DNA of 64,000 nt from Malaciobacter marinus. Lineage in GTDB: Bacteria; Campylobacterota; Campylobacteria; Campylobacterales; Arcobacteraceae. The stretch lies in the NCBI RefSeq assembly GCF_003544855.1, contig NZ_CP032101.1, positions 806,001 to 870,000 of the forward strand. Direction: 5' to 3'. The notes under the pieces were generated by a model. It made no database searches. It was not told where the DNA came from and saw only the letters and a program-made list of their open reading frames with translations. Shown piece by piece: positions 36,065 through 44,652 of this stretch. Both the position numbers and the translations under genes were made by a program. The number at the start of each line of letters is the position of its first letter. Position 1 is the first letter of the stretch.

Positions 36065-38038
36065 ATGAAAAAATCTTTAGTTTTATCATTTAGTGCAATT
36101 GCTGTTTTAAGTGCAAATGAGCAAGTAAGTTTAGAATCAGTTCTTGTAACTGATACATTAAAATCTAAAGTCGTAAAAGATATTAGTAATGAAAATCTAA
36201 AATCAGCAGATTTAGCACAAGCCTTAAGTGATGTATCACCTTCAATCTCACTTGTAAGACGAAGTGGTATTGCAAATGATATTATAATTAGAGGGCAAAA
36301 AAAAGATAATATTAATATCTTAATAGATGATGCAAAGATATATGGTGCATGTCCAAATAGGATGGATCCACCAACTTCACATGTTCTTACAAATAATATA
36401 CAAAGTGTTGAAATTATTGAGGGACCTTATGATATTGAAAGTTTTGGTACTTTAAGTGGTAAGGTAAAAGTAAATACAAAAAAACCAAAAGAGGGCTTTT
36501 TAGGTGATGTAAATGTTAATTATGGAAGTTATGGCTATAGTAAGTATTCTGCAACACTTAGTGGAGGAACAAAAGATATAAAAGCACTTATCTCTGCTTC
36601 AACTGAAAGTAGCGAACAGTATGAAGATGGAGATGGTAATACTTTAGCCCAACAACTTGAAAAAAATAGTAAAGATGACACAAGAGTGTATAGTGATAAA
36701 TACAAAGATATGGATGCTTATGAAAAGAAAACTTTTATGAGTAAATTATACTTTAATCTAGATGATAAACAAGAGATAAATCTATCTTATACAGCTAATA
36801 GAAGTGATGATATTTTGTATGCAAATACACCAATGGACGCAATATACGATGATTCTGATATTTATACTTTTAATTATATAGCAAATGATTTATCAACTTT
36901 TTCTAAAAAATTAAAATTTAATACTTATTATTCAAAAGTAGATCATCCTATGGCAACAACATATAGAAAAAATGGTGCAATGGAAATGACAAATCATATG
37001 AAATCAAAAATAAAAGGTGCTAAACTTCAAAATGATATGAATTTTTTTAATGGAGTTTTAACTTTAGGCTTAGATACAAGCAAAAGAAGCTGGGAGGGAG
37101 AGTATAGCAATAAGATGAATCCTTATCTAGCAGATAGTATTTCTAAAACAGATACAAAAAATAAAGCAGTTTTTGTAAAATACAATAAAGATATAAATGC
37201 TTTTAATATTGAACTTGCTTCAAGATATGATAGAACTGATATAAGAACTGATGGGAATGAGCAGGATAATGATTATAACTCTTTAAATGCTTATTTATTA
37301 ACTACATATAAAGCGAATAATAGTTTAAATTTTTTTGCAGGACTTGGAAAATCAAGTAGGGTTCCAGATGCAAGAGAGTTGTATTTTAAAAAAGGTGGAA
37401 AATTAGTAGGAACACCAGATTTAGATCAAACAAAAAACTATGAAATAGATTTAGGTTTTGAAAAAACTATTGGTGATTTTAAAATCAAAACAAAACTATT
37501 TTATTCTATGTTAAAAGATTATATAGTTTACAATAATTCAAATGTAGAAAATAAGTTTGAAAATATAGATGCAAAAATATATGGATTTGATATAAGTGGG
37601 TTTTATTATGCAAGTGATGAATTGTATTTTGATTATGGTTTATCATATCAAAGAGGTAAAAAAGATGAGGCTTTAGATGGACAAAATGATACAAATTTAG
37701 CTGAAATAGCGCCACTTAAAGCGAGAATTGCTTTGAATTATGAAGTAGGTAAAAATAACTTTAAAGCTTCATATATTGCTTCAAAAGCTTGGAGTAACTA
37801 TGATGAGGAAAATGGAGAACAACATCTAGGTGGATATGGTATTTTAAACTTAAAATATGAAAATAGTTATATAAAAAATACAGTAGTAACACTAGGTGTT
37901 GATAATGTTTTTGATAAAACATATGCCACAAGTAATACATATAAAGATTTAACTTTACTTTCATCAACAAGTGATGAGGTAATGCTATTAAATGAACCAG
38001 GAAGATATGTATATGTAAATATAAAATATAGTTTTTAA
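36065..38038 (+). CDS. TonB-dependent outer membrane receptor, OprC/NosA-like (copper)
   Basis: 657 residues with a signal peptide, plug domain (about 25-135) and beta-barrel ending in ...YVYVNIKYSF. The plug has VRRSGIANDIIIRGQKKDN and GACPNRMDPPTSH. OprC of Pseudomonas binds copper through a C-x3-M motif in the plug and H-x-M in the barrel; here CPNRM (C96, M100) and HPM (H294, M296) match both. The likely substrate is therefore copper, though this is by motif only. The ATG at 36065 is chosen because AAAGG is 6 nt upstream; the ATG two codons earlier touches it. No clear Fur box is visible upstream. Confidence 0.85.
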   Translation: MKKSLVLSFSAIAVLSANEQVSLESVLVTDTLKSKVVKDISNENLKSADLAQALSDVSPSISLVRRSGIANDIIIRGQKKDNINILIDDAKIYGACPNRMDPPTSHVLTNNIQSVEIIEGPYDIESFGTLSGKVKVNTKKPKEGFLGDVNVNYGSYGYSKYSATLSGGTKDIKALISASTESSEQYEDGDGNTLAQQLEKNSKDDTRVYSDKYKDMDAYEKKTFMSKLYFNLDDKQEINLSYTANRSDDILYANTPMDAIYDDSDIYTFNYIANDLSTFSKKLKFNTYYSKVDHPMATTYRKNGAMEMTNHMKSKIKGAKLQNDMNFFNGVLTLGLDTSKRSWEGEYSNKMNPYLADSISKTDTKNKAVFVKYNKDINAFNIELASRYDRTDIRTDGNEQDNDYNSLNAYLLTTYKANNSLNFFAGLGKSSRVPDARELYFKKGGKLVGTPDLDQTKNYEIDLGFEKTIGDFKIKTKLFYSMLKDYIVYNNSNVENKFENIDAKIYGFDISGFYYASDELYFDYGLSYQRGKKDEALDGQNDTNLAEIAPLKARIALNYEVGKNNFKASYIASKAWSNYDEENGEQHLGGYGILNLKYENSYIKNTVVTLGVDNVFDKTYATSNTYKDLTLLSSTSDEVMLLNEPGRYVYVNIKYSF

Positions 38039-38064
38039 ACTAAAAGAGGAACTCCTCTTTTAGT
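38039..38064. terminator. Bidirectional terminator after the TonB receptor gene
   Basis: ACTAAAAGAGGA and TCCTCTTTTAGT form a perfect 12-bp stem around AC between the receptor gene and the convergent HD-domain gene. It includes the stop codon of the HD gene. Confidence 0.75.
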
Positions 38065-39292
38065 CAAAATCAAATCTTGCTTGGGTTTGTCCTGTACTTC
38101 CAAACTCTTCATCAATTTGTCTTGCAAGATCTTTAAAGTCAATTCCTTGAACAGTTTTCAAGCCTTTGAAAATATGTTTTTTACCACTTTGCAACTCTTT
38201 TGATTTTATACCATGGGAGATTGATAAACTAGCTTCAATAAAAGCTGAAAGTTTATCACACTGTTTTAAAGCTTTTCCATCAATAGGACTATATTTATCA
38301 AGGTTATAATCATCAATATTATCTACAATTTTTATTTGATCTTTATAGTTGATTTTATTTAAAAATTCATCTTTTTTATTATTTTCATAAAGTCCTAAAA
38401 GATAAGAAAACTCATCTTTTAATCCCTCTGGAACAAAAGGAAGTATATCATCTTCAATTTTGATTATTTCATACTCTGCAATAATATCTGATAACTCATC
38501 TACACTATACTTTACAGGTGAGATTATATCTCTTGTTAAAGCTTCAGGTAAATCATGAAACAGTGCAGTATAAAAGTTATTTTCCAATCTTTTATCACAA
38601 GCATCTACATCTTTTGAATAAAAATAAGCAAAAAGTGCAACTGTTAGCATATGACCTAAAACTGAAGTTTCAGGAATTCTTGGTGTTTGTGCCCATCTTT
38701 TTTGAAATCTTAATCTTCCACTTAAATCAATTATTCTTGAAAGTTTTTTATTCAAAGATATTTTTCTAACTCCAATTAGTTCATAATAATCTTCGATTTC
38801 ATCTTCTACACTTCTTTTGACATTTTCAATATCTGTTAAAAATTTTGAAGTTTGATATACTATTGAAAACTCCCATTTTGTTGCTAAATATGATGCAGCT
38901 TTAAGTATAAATCTCTCTTTTTTATACATATTTGAATCATATAAATACTCTTCGAATTTTTTTAAAAATACTCCATTTTGAATAGGTTCTAACGAGTCTT
39001 TTAGTTTTTCAATTACCCAAGAATTTATCTCTTTTGATTTTTTTTGAATAGCTTTTCTAAATACATCAGGTCTAATATCTGTTACAACTATTCTTCTTAG
39101 AAACTCAAAAATACCCGCTTCTATTAAGTGTGTGTAGTTAATGTCATCTTCTAGTTTTGCAATAAAAAAAGCTATTATAAATTTATGGGCTTGTTTATCA
39201 AGTTCAACTAACTCAACCATTCTTGGATAATCATTCCATCTTTGAATAGAAGCTGATGAAAAAATGTAGTCAATTATTTTAGGATTTATCAT
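38060..39292 (-). CDS. HD-domain hydrolase (YfbR-like C-terminal region)
   Basis: 410 residues. The C-terminal half carries a metal-binding HD domain: GHMLTVALFAYFY, the doublet in TALFHDLPEALTRDI, and a later Asp in KIVDNIDDYNLD. This pattern resembles YfbR-type nucleotidases. The N-terminal 190 residues are helical and unassigned. The ATG at 39292 is used because AAAAGG lies 6 nt upstream; a start ten codons earlier would overlap a small gene further. The substrate is not known. Confidence 0.82.
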   Translation of the reverse strand: MINPKIIDYIFSSASIQRWNDYPRMVELVELDKQAHKFIIAFFIAKLEDDINYTHLIEAGIFEFLRRIVVTDIRPDVFRKAIQKKSKEINSWVIEKLKDSLEPIQNGVFLKKFEEYLYDSNMYKKERFILKAASYLATKWEFSIVYQTSKFLTDIENVKRSVEDEIEDYYELIGVRKISLNKKLSRIIDLSGRLRFQKRWAQTPRIPETSVLGHMLTVALFAYFYSKDVDACDKRLENNFYTALFHDLPEALTRDIISPVKYSVDELSDIIAEYEIIKIEDDILPFVPEGLKDEFSYLLGLYENNKKDEFLNKINYKDQIKIVDNIDDYNLDKYSPIDGKALKQCDKLSAFIEASLSISHGIKSKELQSGKKHIFKGLKTVQGIDFKDLARQIDEEFGSTGQTQARFDFD

Positions 39293-39410
39293 TTTCATCC
39301 TTTTTTGAAGATTCATCTTCATCTTTTGGAAAAAATATCATTTTCTTGCCTAAAATCATTAGGGCAACAACACTTAGAACAACTACATATGCAACCCAAG
39401 GTTCACGCAT
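39279..39410 (-). CDS. Small single-pass membrane protein (43 aa)
   Basis: ATG at 39410, 8 nt after AAGGA. The 43 residues comprise one membrane helix (about 5-20, VAYVVVLSVVALMILG) and a charged tail FFPKDEDESSKKDENDKS. Its last 14 bp overlap the start of the HD-domain gene, and the ribosome binding site of that gene lies within it, so the two are translationally coupled. No family is recognised. Confidence 0.6.
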   Translation of the reverse strand: MREPWVAYVVVLSVVALMILGKKMIFFPKDEDESSKKDENDKS

Positions 39411-39426
39411 GATATTTTTCCTTTTT

Positions 39427-39882
39427 TTATCTTCGACAGCTTCCCATCTTACCTAAAGCATTTATTTTTTCAACTCTTTGTTCATGTCTTCCACCCTCAA
39501 AAGATGAAGCTAACCAAGAGTCAATAATAGCTTCAATCATACCATATCCACTAACTCTTTCACCCAAACACATTATATTTGCATCATTATGTTCTCTTGC
39601 CATTTTAGCTGAATATTCATTATGACATAAAGCAGCTCTAATTCCATCAAATTTGTTTGCAGACATAGACATACCAATACCAGAACCACAAATTAAAATA
39701 CCAAAGCTGTTTTTATTTGCCAATACTTTTTCACATACTTTAACAGCAAAATCTGGATAATCAACTCTATCTTTTGAATAAGGACCTAAGTCTTCTACTT
39801 CATGCCCTTTACTTTCAAATAGTTCTTTTACATATTTTTTAATATCAATTCCAGCATGATCTGCTGCTATAAAATATTTCAT
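39427..39882 (-). CDS. rpiB: Ribose 5-phosphate isomerase B
   Basis: 151 residues. The RpiB/LacAB family signature is clear: AADHAGIDIKKYV at the N-terminus, LICGSGIGMSMSANK with the catalytic Cys (about residue 67), and EHNDANIMCLGERV. It interconverts ribose 5-phosphate and ribulose 5-phosphate. The extra C-terminal CRR is unremarkable. It is 1 bp after lepB. Confidence 0.94.
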   Translation of the reverse strand: MKYFIAADHAGIDIKKYVKELFESKGHEVEDLGPYSKDRVDYPDFAVKVCEKVLANKNSFGILICGSGIGMSMSANKFDGIRAALCHNEYSAKMAREHNDANIMCLGERVSGYGMIEAIIDSWLASSFEGGRHEQRVEKINALGKMGSCRR

Positions 39883-39883
39883 T

Positions 39884-40669
39884 TTAGTAAATTCCTTCTT
39901 TATGATTTATATCTAACTCTTTTCCTTTTAAATCTTCTTCTAAAGATTCAACTTTTCTAAAAACTCTATCCCATCTAATTTTTTTATTTTCATCCCAAGA
40001 AAAGTAGATAAACCAAGGTTTTCCTACAATATTTTTGTATTCAACTGTTCCCCAAAATCTCGAATCATTTGAATGGTCTCTATTATCACCCATCATAAAG
40101 TATTCTCCTTTTGGAACTTTAATAGGTAACATATTAAATAGTTGAGCTGGAGCTTGCCTTGTATTTTGTACTTCTGGATCATTATGTATTCCTGGATGAT
40201 CTTTTTGATAAGGATTAATAACCCAAAGTTTTCCCTCAACATTTAAAATTTGCTCTTGTGCAAAATTCTTTTTTACATACTCATTTCCCTCTTTTGGGTG
40301 TAAAATAAGATTTTTATTTTGAATAAGAACTAAATCTCCTCCAGTTGCTACTAATCTTTTTACATAATGAATTGTATCTTCTTTGGGGTATCTAAATACA
40401 ACAATATCCCCACGCTTTGGTTTGTCACCTTCTATTAAATGTCCATTATTATTAAAATCTGGCAAAATAGGTACTTCAATCCACGGAATTCTAGGAACAG
40501 GAATTCCATAAGAGAATTTTTTAACAAAAAGCATATCTCCAATAAGTAAAGTATTTTTCATACTTCCACTAGGAATTACAAAAGCTTGCGCAACAAAAAA
40601 TATAATACCTAATACAATTATAATTGTACCAGTCCATGAACTAGCCCAGTTGTAAGCTTTTTTAATCAT
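39884..40669 (-). CDS. lepB: Signal peptidase I
   Basis: 261 residues. One N-terminal membrane helix is followed by the nucleophile Ser in FVIPSGSMKNTLLIGD (about residue 36) and the general-base Lys in YVKRLVATGGD. The box MMGDNRDHSNDSRFWG is conserved. It cleaves signal peptides of exported proteins at the outer face of the inner membrane. It overlaps folD by 8 bp, a gene order also known from Helicobacter. Confidence 0.95.
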   Translation of the reverse strand: MIKKAYNWASSWTGTIIIVLGIIFFVAQAFVIPSGSMKNTLLIGDMLFVKKFSYGIPVPRIPWIEVPILPDFNNNGHLIEGDKPKRGDIVVFRYPKEDTIHYVKRLVATGGDLVLIQNKNLILHPKEGNEYVKKNFAQEQILNVEGKLWVINPYQKDHPGIHNDPEVQNTRQAPAQLFNMLPIKVPKGEYFMMGDNRDHSNDSRFWGTVEYKNIVGKPWFIYFSWDENKKIRWDRVFRKVESLEEDLKGKELDINHKEGIY

Positions 40670-41531
40670 TTAGTTTTCTTTCTCTTTCTTCTCTTAATCT
40701 TGCTGCTTTAATTGTATTAACTAAAAGCATAGCAATTGTCATGGGACCAACTCCCCCTGGAACAGGTGAGATATATTTGCATTTTTTTGAAACATTTTCA
40801 AAATCAACATCTCCAACCAATTTTCCATTGTCAAGTCTATTTATTCCAATATCAACAACAACAGCTCCATCTTTTACCATATCTTCTGTAATTAGATTTA
40901 CTTTACCCACACCCACACAAATAATATCTGCATTTTTTGTATGTTCTTTTAAATCTTTTGTATGTATATGACAAGTTGTAACTGTTGCATTTGCATTAAG
41001 TAAAAGTGTTCCCATAGGTTTACCTACAATATTACTCGCACCTATTACACAAACATTTTTTCCTTTAGGATCAATGTTATACTCTTCTAATAGTCTCATT
41101 ACTCCATATGGAGTTGCAGGAGTAAAAGAGTCTAGTCCTAATGTCATTCTTCCTGTATTATACGCATGAAAACCATCTACATCTTTTTCAGGTGTAATAG
41201 CTTCTAAAATAGCAGTTGTATCAACATGCTTTGGAAGTGGTAATTGAACTAAAATACCATCTATATTTGGATTTTTGTTCATCATTGCTAAAATTTCCAA
41301 AATTTTATCTTGAGATATAGTTTCTGGCATTTCGTGAACAATTGAGTAAATTCCAGCTTGTTTACATGCTTTGCTTTTCATATTTACATAAGCAGCACTT
41401 GCAGGGTCTGCGCCTACTAAAACTACAGCAAGTCCAGGTGTAATACCTTTTTCTTTTTGAAGTTCTTCAACCTCAAACTTTATTTCTTCTTTTATTTTAT
41501 TAGATAATGCTTTTCCATCAAGTATTGTCAT
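40662..41531 (-). CDS. folD: Methylenetetrahydrofolate dehydrogenase/cyclohydrolase FolD
   Basis: 289 residues. The catalytic Lys is in YVNMKSKACKQAGI (about residues 50-63), DGILVQLPLPKHVD follows, and the NADP loop is CVIGASNIVGKPMG. The C-terminal PVPGGVGPMTIAMLL is typical. It supplies 10-formyl-THF and works with GlyA, encoded at 56721. It is the first gene of folD-lepB-rpiB. Confidence 0.96.
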   Translation of the reverse strand: MTILDGKALSNKIKEEIKFEVEELQKEKGITPGLAVVLVGADPASAAYVNMKSKACKQAGIYSIVHEMPETISQDKILEILAMMNKNPNIDGILVQLPLPKHVDTTAILEAITPEKDVDGFHAYNTGRMTLGLDSFTPATPYGVMRLLEEYNIDPKGKNVCVIGASNIVGKPMGTLLLNANATVTTCHIHTKDLKEHTKNADIICVGVGKVNLITEDMVKDGAVVVDIGINRLDNGKLVGDVDFENVSKKCKYISPVPGGVGPMTIAMLLVNTIKAARLREERERKLND

Positions 41532-41569
41532 GGGGAGTAAACCTTATATATGTTTTAATTTTAGGTTGA

Positions 41570-41575
41570 TATAAT
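41570..41575 (+). promoter_or_regulatory. Putative -10 element (TATAAT) for the cytochrome c gene
   Basis: A perfect TATAAT lies 30 bp before the TTG start, in the divergent gap with folD; the leader would be about 23 nt and contain AAAGG. Confidence 0.4.
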
Positions 41576-41605
41576 ACCAAAAACATTTTTACACAAAGGT
41601 TAAGA

Positions 41606-41956
41606 TTGAGATTAGTATTTTTATTACTTCTATTTATTATAACTGTTTTTGCCACAGATGATGATAACTCATTTATTACAAAATATGAGTATGGGGCAAT
41701 GCTTTATGAAAATCCTAGGGGAATAGGGTGTAATAAGTGCCATAATAATGGTAAAAAAGAAGTAATAATCGCAAAATATAGAGATAAAAAAGGAGCGCTT
41801 AAATATATAAAAGTTCCTCCACTTACAAATATTAGTTTTGAAAATTTTAAAATTAAATTAAGAGCAGACAAAACAGAATCCTTAGTAATGCCAACATACT
41901 TTTTAACAGATGAAGAGTTGGATTCTTTGTACTATTATATTCAAAAGCTAAAATAG
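41606..41956 (+). CDS. Periplasmic c-type cytochrome (monohaem)
   Basis: 116 residues with a signal peptide (MRLVFLLLLFIITVFA). The single haem motif is GIGCNKCHNNGKK (C-x2-C-H, about residue 34), and a likely axial Met lies in LVMPTYFLTDEELDSLYYYI, the usual C-terminal helix of small cytochromes c. It starts with TTG after AAAGG at 6 nt. It probably shuttles electrons in the periplasm; the partner is unknown. Confidence 0.85.
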   Translation: MRLVFLLLLFIITVFATDDDNSFITKYEYGAMLYENPRGIGCNKCHNNGKKEVIIAKYRDKKGALKYIKVPPLTNISFENFKIKLRADKTESLVMPTYFLTDEELDSLYYYIQKLK

Positions 41957-41976
41957 CTTATAAAAGTAAAGCTATT
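41952..41976 (+). terminator. Terminator after the cytochrome c gene
   Basis: AATAGCTT and AAGCTATT pair around a 9-nt loop, overlapping the stop codon and followed by ATTAATAATAATTT. Confidence 0.5.
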
Positions 41977-41993
41977 ATTAATAATAATTTAAA

Positions 41994-41999
41994 TATAAT
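41994..41999 (+). promoter_or_regulatory. Putative -10 element (TATAAT) for rplY-pth
   Basis: A perfect TATAAT lies 38 bp before the rplY start, after the hairpin of the cytochrome gene. Confidence 0.5.
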
Positions 42000-42031
42000 G
42001 CGCAACTTAATTTTAAAACAAAGGAATGTTT

Positions 42032-42568
42032 ATGTTAGAGGGTATCGTAAGAGATAGTATGACAAAAATAGAAACTAAATCTTTAAGAAGAGATGGTTAC
42101 TTAATTGCCAATATCTATGGTAAAGGTTTAGAAAATATTAATGCTGCGTTTAAAACGAATGAATTTATTAAAACGTTAAAAAATAAAGAAACACTTTCGT
42201 TTGATGTATCTGTTGGTGGAAATAATTTAAAAGTTGTTGTTCAAGAGTATCAAAAAGCTCCAATTACTTCTGAGTTATTACATGTTGATTTAATGGTTGC
42301 ACAACCAGGTGTAAGAACTACTTATAAAGTTCCTGTTAAAGTTGAAGGTACTCCAATTGGTCTTAAAAATAAAGGTTTATTCATTTTCCATAAGAAAAGA
42401 GTTCCTGTTAAGACTACTTATGAAAATTTACCACAAAGCTTTAATCTAAATGTTGATAATTTAGATACAGGTGACAATATCTTAGTTAGAGATTTAGAAT
42501 TACCTGAGGGTGTTGAGTGTTTCTTAGACCCAAGAGTACCAATCGTTGGTGTAATTAAAGCTAAGTAA
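42032..42568 (+). CDS. rplY: 50S ribosomal protein L25/general stress protein Ctc
   Basis: 178 residues: an L25 5S-rRNA-binding domain (about 1-92) plus the C-terminal TL5/CTC beta domain (about 93-178), the long form typical of this phylum. The second of two ATGs (42032) is chosen because AAAGGA ends 6 nt before it; the first begins directly on it. It is followed by pth after 6 bp, the same order as in Helicobacter. Confidence 0.94.
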   Translation: MLEGIVRDSMTKIETKSLRRDGYLIANIYGKGLENINAAFKTNEFIKTLKNKETLSFDVSVGGNNLKVVVQEYQKAPITSELLHVDLMVAQPGVRTTYKVPVKVEGTPIGLKNKGLFIFHKKRVPVKTTYENLPQSFNLNVDNLDTGDNILVRDLELPEGVECFLDPRVPIVGVIKAK

Positions 42569-42574
42569 TTTATA

Positions 42575-43126
42575 ATGGCTTTAATAGTTGGACTTGGAAA
42601 TATAGGTGAAAAATACCTATTAACTAGGCACAACATAGGTTTTATGGTCATCGATGAGATGGCCAAAAACTTAAGTACTACTACAATTAATAAATCAAAT
42701 TTTAAAGCAGATGTTTTAAAATCTTCAAATGACTTACTAGTAAAACCAAAAACTTTTATGAATCTTTCAGGCGATGCAGTTATTGCAATAAAAAATTATT
42801 ATAAACTTGAAAATGAAGAAATTATTGTAATTCATGATGATTTAGATTTACCTTTTGGAGCAGTTAAATTTAAAATCGGTGGTGGCCATGGTGGTCACAA
42901 TGGATTAAAATCAATTGATTCACATATAGGAAAAGATTATATAAGAGTTAGAATAGGAATTGGAAAACCACAAAATAAAGAAGATGTGGTAAATTATGTA
43001 TTAAACAACTTCTCAAAAGAGGAATTAAATAGATTAAAAGATATAATACCCCATACTATCAAAGCTATAGATGCATTAAAAGTTGAATCTATAAATGAAG
43101 TAAAATCTAAATTTACATTGAAGTAA
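42575..43126 (+). CDS. pth: Peptidyl-tRNA hydrolase
   Basis: 183 residues. The active-site His is in YLLTRHNIGFMVID (about residue 20), the Asn in KPKTFMNLSGDAV and the Asp in VIHDDLDLPFG. GGGHGGHNGLKSI is the conserved substrate loop. It recycles peptidyl-tRNA released from stalled ribosomes. It lies 6 bp after rplY and 2 bp before the permease gene. Confidence 0.96.
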   Translation: MALIVGLGNIGEKYLLTRHNIGFMVIDEMAKNLSTTTINKSNFKADVLKSSNDLLVKPKTFMNLSGDAVIAIKNYYKLENEEIIVIHDDLDLPFGAVKFKIGGGHGGHNGLKSIDSHIGKDYIRVRIGIGKPQNKEDVVNYVLNNFSKEELNRLKDIIPHTIKAIDALKVESINEVKSKFTLK

Positions 43127-43128
43127 TA

Positions 43129-44196
43129 ATGAGCATATTAACAAAATATATTTTACAAAAATATCTTAAAAGTTTTTTTATTGTTTTAGTTTCACTACAA
43201 CTATTTTTTGTAGGAATTGACTTTTTTCAAAATATGAAAAATCTTCCTGATTCTGCAAACTTACAGTTATTATATCTATTTTATAACAGTTTTTTTACAC
43301 TTACTTTGACTTTACCATTATCTTTAGTATTTGGTTGGATTTTAACTTTAGTAATATTAATAAAAGGTAATGAATTAGTTGCTTTTGTAGCATTAGGAGT
43401 TAGTAAAAATAGACTTTACTCGCCTGTTATAAAAATCTCTTTCTTGCTATTACTTGTATTAATAGTTCTTCAAGCAACACCACTTGCTTATTCATATGAA
43501 CAAAAAAGCAAAATTTTAGATGATGAATATTTTATTAGTACAAAATCAGATATCTTTTTGAAATACAATGACTATCACATTTTCTTTCAAAAACTATATC
43601 CAATAGAAAAAAGAGCTGAAAATATTCATATTTTTAAAGTTATTGATAAAGATTTAGTTGAAAGTATTGTTGCTTCAAAAGCTTATTTTCAAAATAATAG
43701 ATGGTATGTAATAGATGCAAAAATTACTAAAAAACCTAAAAATATTGATTTTGAAGAGTCAAAAATAGAAGTTAGCCATGAAAGATTTTTACATACACTT
43801 GAAGGCTTTAAACCAAAGATATTAGACAATGTATATGAATCAAAATCAACTTTTTCAATTATTGATGCAATATCGGCATTAATATTATTAGATAAACAAG
43901 GAATTAATACAGATAAGATTAGGGCAGCATTGTATTATGAAATCATAGTATCTTTTTTTATATTGCCATTAATGATTATTATTTTTGCATACTCTTCTTT
44001 AAATAGTAGATTTTTTAATATAGGTAAATTTACTTCTCTTTCGATATTTTTTACTTTAATAACATGGGGTATTTTCTTTTTATTACATAAATTTTCAAAT
44101 AATGGTACACTTTTACCTGAAGTATCACTTCTATTACCAATATTTTTATGGTACACTTTATCTTATTTTATTTATAAGAAAAAAATATCCTATTAA
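43129..44196 (+). CDS. LptF/LptG family lipopolysaccharide export permease
   Basis: 355 residues with six membrane helices, three at each end, around a periplasmic beta-jellyroll (about 125-265). The opening ILTKYILQKYLKSFF is typical, and ELVAFVALGVSKNRLYSP is the coupling helix that contacts LptB. It extracts lipopolysaccharide from the inner membrane as part of LptB2FG. Whether it is LptF or LptG cannot be decided here. The position after pth is conserved in Campylobacterota. Confidence 0.88.
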   Translation: MSILTKYILQKYLKSFFIVLVSLQLFFVGIDFFQNMKNLPDSANLQLLYLFYNSFFTLTLTLPLSLVFGWILTLVILIKGNELVAFVALGVSKNRLYSPVIKISFLLLLVLIVLQATPLAYSYEQKSKILDDEYFISTKSDIFLKYNDYHIFFQKLYPIEKRAENIHIFKVIDKDLVESIVASKAYFQNNRWYVIDAKITKKPKNIDFEESKIEVSHERFLHTLEGFKPKILDNVYESKSTFSIIDAISALILLDKQGINTDKIRAALYYEIIVSFFILPLMIIIFAYSSLNSRFFNIGKFTSLSIFFTLITWGIFFLLHKFSNNGTLLPEVSLLLPIFLWYTLSYFIYKKKISY

Positions 44197-44205
44197 AGGA
44201 GAATT

Positions 44206-44652
44206 ATGAGTAAACAAATTAAGGCATATGGACTTGCTTTATATAAAAAAGAGAAGAATAAGATTAAGTTATTGCTTTGCAAATCTATAAAAAGTGAAAG
44301 CAAATGGGGTTTTTTAAAAGGTGTACAATTAGCAAAAGAAACTGCTAAACAGTGTGCTAAAAGAGAGTTTCGTGAAGAGTCAGGAATAAATGTTTATATT
44401 GATGATTTTGAACAATATTTTGAACAAAAGAATAAAGAAAAAGATATAGGGCTTTGGTTAGTCAATGCAAAAAATATAAAAAATATTGATAAATATTTTT
44501 TTCAAGATAAACTACATGATAACTATCTTTCTTGGGAAAATAGTAAAGTTAAATTTTTTGACTTAGATAATCTTCCCCAGTTTAAAAAGAAACAAAAAGA
44601 ACTTATTCTTAATATTAAGGATTTTTTAGAAAGTAAGAATCAACCCCATTAG
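44206..44652 (+). CDS. NUDIX hydrolase
   Basis: 148 residues. The Nudix box is complete: a Gly about 20 residues before and KETAKQCAKREFREESGI, fitting G-x5-E-x7-R-E-U-x-E-E-x-G-U. The bis-phosphate substrate is not predictable. Its 3' end overlaps the convergent amidase gene by 38 bp, where ATTAGCAA/TTGCTAAT can form a hairpin (44648-44669). Confidence 0.88.
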   Translation: MSKQIKAYGLALYKKEKNKIKLLLCKSIKSESKWGFLKGVQLAKETAKQCAKREFREESGINVYIDDFEQYFEQKNKEKDIGLWLVNAKNIKNIDKYFFQDKLHDNYLSWENSKVKFFDLDNLPQFKKKQKELILNIKDFLESKNQPH

